NCBI GenBank assembly: GCA_937900215.1
Contig: CALCFH010000448.1
Location: 1 to 5,110 of the forward strand
Source: an uncultured Cryomorphaceae bacterium
GTDB taxonomy: Bacteria; Bacteroidota; Bacteroidia; Flavobacteriales; Schleiferiaceae
DNA: 5,110 nucleotides
Direction: 5' to 3'
Shown here: positions 1 through 5,110 of the stretch, one piece after another
How positions within the stretch are numbered: the first letter of the stretch is position 1
Layout of the letters: each line of letters opens with the position of its first letter
Notes under the pieces: model-generated
The model's database searches: none
Told to the model about the DNA's origin: nothing
Seen by the model: only the letters and a program-made list of their open reading frames with translations
Position numbers and translations under genes: made by a program

Positions 1-414
1 AGTGTACGTTCCACCACCTCCACAACCGTAGCAAACGTAGTCTCCTATTACGTTGCCATTCTCATCCAATGGAATAATGGTGAAAGTAGAATTACCATAG
101 CGCTCTGAGGCCAATAGGTAATCGTTGTTTTCAAATGCGTATGCAAATTGAATGTCAAAATCCTGCGTAGTACAAGCAGGAGGCAATTGGTTACACGGCA
201 AGTTGGTTGGAAAGTCATAATAGAACATGCTTCGCATATTCGCATTGTGCAGATAATCCTTTAGTTTTTGTTTGAAAAGGTTGAAATCGGCGTTAGCAGG
301 ATAAAGCGTTCCGTTTTCATATACTCCAACACCACCATTACTACTATTCAAATTCATGTTGCGAATCTCAACTCCTTCGAAGTTGAAATAGTCAAGAGTG
401 ATGGTAGCCGCCAC
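1..414 (-). CDS. C-terminal continuation of frameshifted secreted protein (partial, runs off window)
   Basis: An uninterrupted minus-strand frame runs from a TAG at 439-441 to the window edge. It reads as real protein: VVAATITLDYFNFEGVEIRN near its start, then asparagine- and tyrosine-rich sequence, a C-N-Q-L-P-P-A-C pair and a C-Y-G-C-G-G-G-G cluster at the edge. This frame is shifted by one base from the signal-peptide gene at 392-658. The natural reading is that the two were one exported protein, joined somewhere between 438 and 394. Taken alone, the only usual start codon before the clearly protein-like part is GTG at 414-412. An AGGAG lies at 425-421, six bases before it, so an independent gene overlapping the upstream one by 23 bp cannot be excluded. 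Such a product would lack a signal peptide, which fits poorly with its secreted-type composition. I do not recognise the family. The 3' end lies outside the window. Confidence 0.7.
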   Translation of the reverse strand, partial: MAATITLDYFNFEGVEIRNMNLNSSNGGVGVYENGTLYPANADFNLFKQKLKDYLHNANMRSMFYYDFPTNLPCNQLPPACTTQDFDIQFAYAFENNDYLLASERYGNSTFTIIPLDENGNVIGDYVCYGCGGGGTYT

Positions 415-658
415 TACTCGCTCCTGGAGGCCATGCCTCTAACTTTACAATATCTATAGCGTATGGACTCGCGTCGATTACCCCATTCGCTTCTGAATTC
501 TGCCAGAATTCTTGACCAGTATCATGTCGCTTATATCGAACTTTTTTAATCTTGTTGAAGTTGTTCGTGTTTGTCGCTGGGTTGACGTTCACTATCGATT
601 GACCGGCTAGCCAGCTGATCGATAGAAAAAGCATCAAGAATAATATTATTTTTTTCAT
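392..658 (-). CDS. Secreted protein, signal-peptide-bearing N-terminal part, prematurely terminated (88 aa)
   Basis: The product begins with a clear signal peptide: MKK, a hydrophobic core rich in I, L and F, then SWLAGQ, with cleavage likely near residues 18-20. The mature part starts SIVNVNPATNTNN and has no motif I recognise. The frame ends at TGA 394-392 after a low-quality tail (GASSGGYHHS), just where a neighbouring frame becomes strongly coding. Residues up to about 79 (IDIVKLEAWPPG) therefore look genuine and the tail looks like out-of-frame sequence. The gene starts about 25 bp after the lipoprotein gene ends, with no terminator between, so the two are probably one transcript. Only a weak purine stretch (AAGAGAA) precedes the ATG, usual for Bacteroidota. 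Likely exported across the inner membrane; function unknown. It may be a pseudogene fragment or the result of an indel error. Confidence 0.75.
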   Translation of the reverse strand: MKKIILFLMLFLSISWLAGQSIVNVNPATNTNNFNKIKKVRYKRHDTGQEFWQNSEANGVIDASPYAIDIVKLEAWPPGASSGGYHHS

Positions 659-683
659 TTCTCTTAGTTTGGTTGATTTATAA

Positions 684-1082
684 TTATCCCGCTATGGCTT
701 GAGTCTTTCCTGAGAAAGAGTAATTCAATACTCCTCCGCTCAAAGGTAACTCAACACTCTGACCTCTATATTCAACCTTTACGGTTTTCTCGTGAGCAGG
801 AAGTCCGAATTGAACATTCATAGGCTGATTGCCCTGAACATTTACCCTAAGAGCAACAGAACCGTCCATTCTTTTTATTTCTACTAAGCCAGTGAATTGA
901 ACGCCCAAGCGCATCTTCACCACTTGATCTGTTCTCCACTGAAAGTTTTCAGGTACTTTCAGGTTATCCATCAGATTGGTGGATTTTGGTGCCGTGGGCA
1001 AAACGTCCTCGTCTTTTTGACAAGAGAACGACAGTGCAGCAAGCGACACAATCATAATAGCGGTCCAAATTTTCATAGTCAT
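684..1082 (-). CDS. Small surface-type lipoprotein, related to the N-terminal region of LruC-type proteins
   Basis: With a start at ATG 1082 the product is 132 residues. Residues 3-20 form a hydrophobic lipoprotein signal (MKIWTAIMIVSLAALSFS) ending in a lipobox-like L-S-F-S-C with the modified cysteine at about residue 21. The following Q-K-D-E-D resembles the Bacteroidota lipoprotein export signal (K followed by acidic residues), so surface exposure is plausible. The body contains NLKVPENFQWRTDQVV and ends with a short beta-rich segment (VELPLSGGVLNYSFSG). This pattern reminds me of the N-terminal region of LruC-domain lipoproteins of this phylum, here without the long C-terminal part; that is a recollection, not a search result. 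Alternative starts are ATG 1076, equally good, and GTG 1097, less likely. It heads a probable two-gene operon with the secreted-protein gene 25 bp downstream. No clear promoter element was found upstream. Confidence 0.82.
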   Translation of the reverse strand: MTMKIWTAIMIVSLAALSFSCQKDEDVLPTAPKSTNLMDNLKVPENFQWRTDQVVKMRLGVQFTGLVEIKRMDGSVALRVNVQGNQPMNVQFGLPAHEKTVKVEYRGQSVELPLSGGVLNYSFSGKTQAIAG

Positions 1083-1232
1083 ACTTTTTACGTGCACTGT
1101 ACATTAACGAATCTTATGCCATAAAGAATCATTGTTATCTTAAATGCATGTTTAACAGTCCTATAAAGTTATTTTATCTGTAAAAAAGGATAGTAAATTA
1201 AACTACTAATTTCCAATTTTGAACCAATTTAT

Positions 1233-1245
1233 TCCCATATTGGGA
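1233..1245. repeat. Short palindrome TCCCA-TAT-TGGGA
   Basis: Two perfect 5-base arms are separated by three bases, about 150 bp upstream of the lipoprotein start. It could be a regulator binding site, but a palindrome of this size in AT-rich DNA can arise by chance. Confidence 0.3.
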
Positions 1246-1345
1246 TGAGGAATCTGCCTAAATTGATCTTTTATCAAAGTTCTAAGTCCGTCCTTTAATT
1301 GTGTCTAGAAGAGCACCGCTTCATTGAGTAGTTGGATAGCCAAGT

Positions 1346-1431
1346 GAACAGAATTTTATCTCGAATGCATCTTCGATACATGAATGGGCTCCATTTTTCA
1401 ATGTGTTCGTTTCTTGTACAAAGTTCTGTTC
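1346..1431. repeat. Nested inverted repeats, possible three-way-junction fold
   Basis: GAACAGAATTTT at 1346-1357 can pair with AAAGTTCTGTTC at 1420-1431. This gives eleven Watson-Crick pairs plus one G-U if transcribed from the plus strand; on the minus strand that position becomes an A-C mismatch. Inside it are two small hairpins: TCGAA/TTCGA at 1361-1376 with a six-base loop, and AATGG/CCATT at 1383-1395 with a three-base loop. The 3' arm overlaps a perfect 10-bp palindrome, TTCTTAAGAA (1429-1438). The arrangement resembles a structured RNA, but no promoter or terminator was found for it, and chance is a serious alternative. Confidence 0.3.
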
Positions 1432-1494
1432 TTAAGAAGAAGGCATACTGAAATATAAATTCATTAGTATTTGCATGAGCAAATCGGGTATAAC

Positions 1495-1524
1495 AAAAAA
1501 AAGGCTACCCTTTTTGGGGTAGCC
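1495..1524 (-). terminator. Rho-independent terminator of pckA
   Basis: Read on the minus strand, GGCTACCC (1524-1517) and GGGTAGCC (1510-1503) form a perfect 8-bp stem with a six-base loop. It is followed at once by eight T residues (1502-1495). It lies about 25 bp after the pckA stop codon, the classic position. There is no T run on the plus-strand side, so it is directional. Confidence 0.95.
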
Positions 1525-1547
1525 CTTCTGAATGCTCATTCAAGATT

Positions 1548-3164
1548 CTAAACGGAAGCTTTTGCCTTGGGTCCGCCTGAAAGTATTTCAGCACTGCAGT
1601 TGTCTGCAAATTGTGTGAAATTCTTGTGGAAGCGATTGGCAAGATCTTGTGCAATGGCATCGTATTTAGAGGCGTCTGCCCATGTGTCTCTTGGGTTCAA
1701 GATCTCATTGGGTACGTTAGGACAGTCCTCAGGCATTTGCAATCCAAACACAGGATGTTCTCTGAACGCAACATTTTCTAAATCACCATCTAATGCCGCT
1801 GTGATCATAGCTCGCGTATAGCGAAGTTTAATGCGCTCGCCAGTGCCATAGGATCCTCCTGACCAGCCCGTATTAATTAGCCAAACATTTACTCCGGCTT
1901 CTTGCATTTTTTTGCCCAACATTTCAGCGTAAACCGAGGGGTGAAGGGGCATAAAGGCTTTTCCGAAACAAGCGGAAAATGAAGGTACGGGCTCTGTTAC
2001 TCCCACTTCTGTACCTGCAACTTTAGCTGTGTATCCAGATATGAAATGATACATGGCCTGTCCAGGCGTAAGCTTGCTGATGGGAGGCAAAACTCCAAAG
2101 GCATCTGCAGTAAGGAAGAAAATATTTTTCGGGTTCTTTCCAATAGACGGACGAACAATATTGTCGATGAAGTCAATCGGGTAACTGACCCTGGTATTTT
2201 CTGTAATAGAACCGTCTGCAAAATCTACCTCATTGGTTCCTTTTTTGTAAACGATATTCTCTAAGATTGCTCCTGGGCGAATAGCACGAAAAATGTCGGG
2301 CTCTTTCTCTGCGCTCAGATCAATGGCTTTGGCATAACATCCACCTTCAAAATTGAAAATGGTATTCTCACCACTCCAACCGTGTTCGTCGTCTCCAATC
2401 AAGGCTCTGTTTGGATCTGCACTTAGAGTTGTTTTTCCTGTTCCTGAAAGGCCAAAGAAAATGGCCGTGTCTCCACCCTTTCCAACATTGGCTGAGCAAT
2501 GCATGCTCAATGTGTTTTTTTGGTGTGGAAGAATAAAGTTCAATGCTGAAAACACTCCTTTTTTAATCTCACCAGTATAGCCTGATCCTCCAACGAGAAT
2601 CATTTTTCTACTAAAGTTTAAAATTGAAAAATTGTGTTGGCGAGTGCCATCCACTGCTGGGTCTGCAAGAAAACCCGGAGCGTTTAAAATTACCCACTCA
2701 GGATCGAATTTCAATAATTCTTCTTCGCTCGGCTGAATGAACATATTGCTCACGAACTGATTAGACCAAGGATACTCATTGATTACCCTTGCGCTCAATC
2801 GATAGTTAACGTCGGCACAAGCAAATGCGTCGCGTACATACAGTTCCTTGCCAGAAAGATACGCTGCCATTTTCTCGGCAAGCTGGTCGAATTTATCGGC
2901 TGGAAACTTCATGTTGATGTCTCCCCACCAAACCGACTCGCGCGTTAAATCATCTTCTACGATGAAGCGGTCTTTTGGTGAGCGCCCTGTAAATTCTCCT
3001 GTATTCACAGCGATCGCTCCAGACGAGGCCAATGTGGCCATTTTTTTCTCGACAGCAATATCTGAAAGGGTGGATGGATGTAGATTCCATCGCTCAATAG
3101 CTCCTTTGATACCGTAGCTTTCGAGACTTGCTGAAGCGGGTTTAATTCCTTCCTTATAATTCAT
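1548..3164 (-). CDS. pckA: Phosphoenolpyruvate carboxykinase (ATP)
   Basis: This is the complete 538-residue ATP-type PEP carboxykinase (EC 4.1.1.49), close to the 540 residues of the E. coli enzyme. It converts oxaloacetate and ATP to PEP, CO2 and ADP in the cytoplasm, the committing step of gluconeogenesis. Visible motifs in order: substrate-binding TGEFTGRSPKDRF (about 56-67, Arg61), GSGYTGEIKKG (193-203, with Tyr196 and the metal/substrate lysines Lys201-202), His222 in SMHC, the P-loop GLSGTGKTTL (238-247, Lys244/Thr245), the metal-binding IGDDEHGW (256-263, Asp258/Asp259), Arg325 in TRVSYPIDF, and the nucleotide-binding GWSGGSYGTGERIKL (433-447). All key residues are present and nothing is truncated. 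The start ATG is followed by a normal N-terminus. No Shine-Dalgarno sequence is seen; the leader just before the ATG is C-rich. It has its own TAnnTTTG promoter element and terminator, so it is probably transcribed mainly as a single gene. Confidence 0.98.
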   Translation of the reverse strand: MNYKEGIKPASASLESYGIKGAIERWNLHPSTLSDIAVEKKMATLASSGAIAVNTGEFTGRSPKDRFIVEDDLTRESVWWGDINMKFPADKFDQLAEKMAAYLSGKELYVRDAFACADVNYRLSARVINEYPWSNQFVSNMFIQPSEEELLKFDPEWVILNAPGFLADPAVDGTRQHNFSILNFSRKMILVGGSGYTGEIKKGVFSALNFILPHQKNTLSMHCSANVGKGGDTAIFFGLSGTGKTTLSADPNRALIGDDEHGWSGENTIFNFEGGCYAKAIDLSAEKEPDIFRAIRPGAILENIVYKKGTNEVDFADGSITENTRVSYPIDFIDNIVRPSIGKNPKNIFFLTADAFGVLPPISKLTPGQAMYHFISGYTAKVAGTEVGVTEPVPSFSACFGKAFMPLHPSVYAEMLGKKMQEAGVNVWLINTGWSGGSYGTGERIKLRYTRAMITAALDGDLENVAFREHPVFGLQMPEDCPNVPNEILNPRDTWADASKYDAIAQDLANRFHKNFTQFADNCSAEILSGGPKAKASV

Positions 3165-3187
3165 AGTGGGGGATTTTTATTCACTAT
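3163..3187 (-). promoter_or_regulatory. Possible start-codon hairpin in the pckA leader
   Basis: On the minus strand ATAGTG (3187-3182) is the perfect complement of CACTAT (3168-3163), which includes the first two bases of the pckA ATG. The 13-base loop is A-rich and then C-rich. A six-pair, AT-rich stem is weak, so its effect on translation is only a possibility. Confidence 0.3.
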
Positions 3188-3195
3188 TAAAGGGT

Positions 3196-3203
3196 CAAAT
3201 GTA
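3196..3203 (-). promoter_or_regulatory. Promoter -7 element for pckA (TACATTTG)
   Basis: This is an exact match to the Bacteroidota -7 consensus TAnnTTTG, read on the minus strand 31 bases before the pckA ATG. It predicts a leader of roughly 25 bases. The -33 region is poorly conserved: GTTTAG lies about 16 bases upstream instead of a clear TTTG. It falls in the 84-bp gap after the DUF423 gene. Confidence 0.7.
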
Positions 3204-3248
3204 ATTGAATCTCTTTTTCTAAACACTGCCTTTTATTAGATTTCTTTC

Positions 3249-3629
3249 TCAACCTTTTTCAATGGGTTTGACTACCAATAAACTTAACCATCCAATAATC
3301 AGCGCAATACCTCCTAATGGGGTGAAGGACCAGAGAAAATTTATTCCCCAATTTAATTGCTCATTTAGTAATAAAAGATAGATAGACCCTGAAAAAGACA
3401 TGGTGCCAAAAACAAGAAAGCGCTGTGTCCAGATTAGGCTATATCGATCAGAGGCAAAGCAAACAGCCAGTAGCAAGACGGCATGCAAAAGCTGGTAACG
3501 AACAGCCGTTTCAAAGCTGCGTAATGATTCTGGAGCAAGAATGTTTTCAAATGCATGAGCGCCCAATGCACCTAGGGCTACCGCTGTGGCACCGAGGAGT
3601 ATGGCTAATCTAAAGTATCTTTTATTCAT
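3249..3629 (-). CDS. DUF423 family (YgdD-like) integral membrane protein
   Basis: The 126-residue product has the usual length and motif order of the DUF423 family: GALGAHAF (20-27) at the end of the first membrane segment, ETAVRYQLLHA (40-50), FSGSIYLLLL (79-88) and TPLGGIALIIGW (103-114). About four membrane-spanning segments are visible, near residues 7-27, 46-60, 69-87 and 98-120, with a short charged tail (KPIEKG). Inner-membrane location is expected; the family's biochemical role is not established. Its ATG overlaps the end of the upstream secreted-protein gene by 8 bp, so the two are cotranscribed and probably translationally coupled. No strong terminator follows it before the pckA promoter. 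Confidence 0.93.
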   Translation of the reverse strand: MNKRYFRLAILLGATAVALGALGAHAFENILAPESLRSFETAVRYQLLHAVLLLAVCFASDRYSLIWTQRFLVFGTMSFSGSIYLLLLNEQLNWGINFLWSFTPLGGIALIIGWLSLLVVKPIEKG

Positions 3630-4458
3630 CTAGTTTATTGTCTTTCAAACTCTTTAAAAACGCCAATTTTAGTGCGTCAAATTTCAATACATCTTGCATC
3701 CCTTCAAACCAGTCTTCATTGCAATAACGCGGTGCTATGGTCTGCAAAAAGTCTAGTCTTGATTGATCGTAGCGAAGTAATGAACACAAATGCCGAATCC
3801 ATGTCTCATCTAATTTATCGCTTCCCATTGCCATCTTTTTGCAAAATAAAAATCGGTCGAACTCATTGGCAATGTGTTCCCCTTTGAGCATTGACTTTGA
3901 GATATTATTAACTTCCAGGTTCTTCATATTGGGCTGTGCAATCTCAATGCGCACGAGGCTGTCTTTTTTTTCTTCAACAGCTATTTCTTCTGCTACAAGT
4001 GTACTGTCTTTCGTTTGGGCGGATGGAATACTATCAATGACCACAACGCTCAACTCATTTTCATTCGGAAGCACATCTAAAGGAGGCTCTAAGCTTGAGG
4101 CTACTATTTTGCCTGCTTCAAAAAGCGCATAGTCTTTTGCCGGAACAGTATTGCCTCTGTACCGAAACCGAAAAGATAAGGGGGCTATTTCCTCAATATA
4201 GTAAACATAGTTAGAGGTGCCATCTATTCTAATGCTTCGCTGCATGGTTTTTTCATCCTCACCCAACTGCAGCACATAGCCGATTTGAAACTCGGAGGCA
4301 GGCAAAGATTCTATCAGCCAATACGACTTACAGATGGAAGAAGCTTGTCCATTCAAACTTAATTTTCCGCAAATTCCTTCACTTATTATCACTAAAGTGC
4401 TTTGGCTTAGGCCAAAAAGCGGACAAAGAAGGAGGTAGATAAAAAATCGTTTATTCAC
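3622..4458 (-). CDS. Secreted protein with C-terminal DUF4476-like region
   Basis: The 278-residue product begins with a signal peptide (MNKRFFIYLLLCPLFGLSQS, cleavage near residue 18), so it is periplasmic or surface-located. Residues 20-115 form a beta-rich N-terminal region with three cysteines, two of them (Cys30 and Cys43) 13 residues apart. A low-complexity acidic linker with many E, D, S and V residues spans about 120-170. The C-terminal 90 residues contain repeated helical units with FDxxxLxFLK-like motifs (SDKLDE, YDQSRLDFLQ, FDALKLAFLK), as in the Bacteroidota domain DUF4476; I infer this from motif pattern only. The start is GTG at 4458. An in-frame TGA two codons upstream (4464-4462) rules out a longer form, and the signal peptide would be lost with a later start. 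It is first in an operon with the DUF423 gene and divergent from the saccharopine dehydrogenase gene. Function unknown. Confidence 0.85.
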   Translation of the reverse strand: MNKRFFIYLLLCPLFGLSQSTLVIISEGICGKLSLNGQASSICKSYWLIESLPASEFQIGYVLQLGEDEKTMQRSIRIDGTSNYVYYIEEIAPLSFRFRYRGNTVPAKDYALFEAGKIVASSLEPPLDVLPNENELSVVVIDSIPSAQTKDSTLVAEEIAVEEKKDSLVRIEIAQPNMKNLEVNNISKSMLKGEHIANEFDRFLFCKKMAMGSDKLDETWIRHLCSLLRYDQSRLDFLQTIAPRYCNEDWFEGMQDVLKFDALKLAFLKSLKDNKLDE

Positions 4459-4462
4459 GATT

Positions 4463-4470
4463 CAAAAGTA
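4463..4470 (-). promoter_or_regulatory. Promoter -7 element for the DUF4476 gene (TACTTTTG)
   Basis: This is an exact TAnnTTTG match on the minus strand, ending only four bases before the forced GTG start at 4458. If used, transcription would begin at or within a few bases of the start codon. The -33 region (about 4490-4493) has no clear TTTG. Confidence 0.55.
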
Positions 4471-4495
4471 CAGCTTGTAAGAGTCTCGAGCTATT

Positions 4496-4503
4496 TACCT
4501 TTG
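4496..4503 (+). promoter_or_regulatory. Promoter -7 element for the saccharopine dehydrogenase gene (TACCTTTG)
   Basis: This is an exact TAnnTTTG match on the plus strand, 16 bases before the ATG at 4520, with a CTTG at 4474-4477 as a plausible -33 element (18-base spacer). It predicts a very short leader of about 10 bases. The gene has no Shine-Dalgarno sequence. Confidence 0.7.
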
Positions 4504-4519
4504 CTTACAAATCAACAGT

Positions 4520-5110
4520 ATGCTTAACATTTTAGTGATTGGTGCAGGTAGGTCTACAGCAAGTCTAATTCAGTATTTAATGCAAAAGGCAGCCACTGCA
4601 GATTGGTACATTACAGTAGCCGATCAGAACCTAGAATTGGCTAAATCAAAAGTTAAGCAAATGCCTAGAGGTGAGGCCATCGCATTAGATGTGAAGGATG
4701 AGATTTCCAGAATTCGCGCCATCAGCAAGGCAGATATTGTTATTTCTATGCTTCCGGCTCATATGCATGTACCCGTTGCGGTTGATTGCATTGCGCTGGG
4801 TAAACACATGGTAACGGCCAGTTATATCTCACCTGAAATGGAAGCGCTAGATGAACAGGCCAAGAAGGCAGGTGTAATTCTTCTTAATGAAATAGGGGTA
4901 GATCCAGGAATTGACCATCTCTCAGCCATGAAGGTCATAGATGAAATCCGAAATGAGGGAGGTGAAATGACTTTGTTTGAATCGTTCACAGGAGGACTCC
5001 CTGCTCCGGGAAGCGACAACAATCCGTGGAAATATAAATTTACATGGAACCCTAGAAATGTGGTCCTTGCGGGGTCCGGTGGAGCAGTTAAATTCAGACA
5101 AGAAGGACAG
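4520..5110 (+). CDS. Saccharopine dehydrogenase family protein, glutamate-forming (LYS9) type, N-terminal part
   Basis: The open frame starts at ATG 4520 and continues without a stop to the window end: 197 codons of a family usually near 440-460 residues. The N-terminus is a Rossmann fold with VIGAGRSTAS (6-15) and an acidic Asp35 after the second strand (VADQN), which often favours NAD over NADP. SMLPAHMHVPVA (76-87) and SYISPEM (101-107) follow. The signature LNEIGVDPGIDHLSAMK (122-138) and FTGGLPAPGSDNNPWKYKF (156-174) match the saccharopine reductase / LYS9 type rather than the LYS1 type. The enzyme interconverts saccharopine with glutamate and 2-aminoadipate semialdehyde; in these bacteria a role in lysine breakdown is the most likely assignment, though related dehydrogenases with other substrates exist. 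It is divergent from the DUF4476 gene. The C-terminal substrate-binding half is outside the window. Confidence 0.93.
   Translation, partial: MLNILVIGAGRSTASLIQYLMQKAATADWYITVADQNLELAKSKVKQMPRGEAIALDVKDEISRIRAISKADIVISMLPAHMHVPVAVDCIALGKHMVTASYISPEMEALDEQAKKAGVILLNEIGVDPGIDHLSAMKVIDEIRNEGGEMTLFESFTGGLPAPGSDNNPWKYKFTWNPRNVVLAGSGGAVKFRQEGQ

Larger units (their letters stand above)
1098..1494. other. Intergenic region without a supported gene
   Basis: About 400 bp separate the lipoprotein start from the pckA terminator. All frames on both strands are short and carry no recognisable protein. No exact TAnnTTTG element was found in either orientation; the nearest on the minus strand is TAACTTTA at 1171-1164, one mismatch, too weak to call. 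The region must contain the lipoprotein promoter. It also holds a small palindrome (1233-1245) and nested inverted repeats (1346-1431), listed separately. Confidence 0.6.

Noticed and set aside
48..459. Small open frames on both strands within the left edge (48-245 minus, 268-459 plus)
   Set aside because: They lie opposite or out of frame with the well-formed protein frame that runs from about 420 to 1 on the minus strand and have no signal or motif of their own.
897..1124. Plus-strand open frame of 75 codons
   Set aside because: It is the antisense of the lipoprotein gene, and its translation is rich in C, H and N without domain features.
1164..1171. TAACTTTA as promoter for the lipoprotein operon
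   Set aside because: It has one mismatch to TAnnTTTG at the important last G, no matching -33 element, and would give a long leader; too weak to list as a feature.
1383..1398. AATGG-GCT-CCATT followed by TTT as a plus-strand terminator
   Set aside because: The stem has only five pairs and is AT-rich, the T run is short, and no plus-strand gene lies upstream to be terminated.
1567..3117. Several open frames of 70-90 codons on both strands inside pckA
   Set aside because: They overlap a complete, motif-perfect pckA gene in other frames; their residues are shadows of the conserved codons.
3204..3248. Possible terminator after the DUF423 gene
   Set aside because: Only a loose AAATCT/AGATTT-like pairing with a very long loop and no T run is present; it does not meet the form of an intrinsic terminator.
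3425..4132. Plus-strand open frames opposite the DUF423 and DUF4476 genes
   Set aside because: They are antisense to two recognisable genes, with no coherent protein features.
4822..5022. Minus-strand open frame of 66 codons at the right edge
   Set aside because: It is antisense to the saccharopine dehydrogenase frame, whose motifs (NEIGVDPGIDH, GGLPAPGSDNNP) are unmistakable.

Overview
The window reads as chromosomal DNA of a member of the Bacteroidota, most likely a Flavobacteriales-type marine or freshwater bacterium. Four signs support this. Three intergenic regions carry exact matches to the Bacteroidota -7 promoter element TAnnTTTG. Start codons mostly lack Shine-Dalgarno sequences. 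There is a DUF4476-like secreted protein and a short surface-type lipoprotein with a C-Q-K-D-E-D amino terminus. The saccharopine dehydrogenase has the sequence style of this phylum. No insertion sequence, integrase, CRISPR array, tRNA or rRNA is visible.

Left part (1-1097, all minus strand): a small lipoprotein gene (684-1082) is followed after about 25 bp by a gene for a secreted protein (658 downward). The second gene is broken into two frames. The signal-peptide part (392-658) stops at a TGA. An excellent coding frame, offset by one base, then continues from about 420 to the left window edge. It is either a frameshifted gene, a sequence error, or less likely two overlapping genes.

Intergenic 1098-1494: no convincing gene. 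It holds a 13-bp palindrome and a nested set of inverted repeats. At its right end lies a textbook intrinsic terminator belonging to pckA.

Centre (1495-3203, minus strand): a complete, intact ATP-dependent PEP carboxykinase gene (pckA) with its own promoter element and terminator. A small hairpin could cover its start codon.

Right centre (3249-4458, minus strand): a two-gene operon with an 8-bp overlap. A secreted protein with a C-terminal DUF4476-like region is followed by a DUF423 (YgdD-type) membrane protein. There is no clear terminator before pckA, so some read-through into pckA is possible.

Right end (4520-5110, plus strand): the first 197 codons of a saccharopine dehydrogenase family gene (glutamate-forming LYS9 type), divergent from the DUF4476 gene. 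The 61-bp divergent region holds one TAnnTTTG element on each strand. The minus-strand element sits only 4 bases before a forced GTG start, so that transcript may be nearly or completely leaderless.

Functionally this is mostly ordinary core-metabolism and envelope DNA: gluconeogenesis (pckA), lysine/saccharopine metabolism and surface proteins. I see no new multi-gene system. The points worth checking are the frameshifted secreted gene, the compact divergent promoter with its possible leaderless start, the pckA start-codon hairpin and the nested repeats at 1346-1431.
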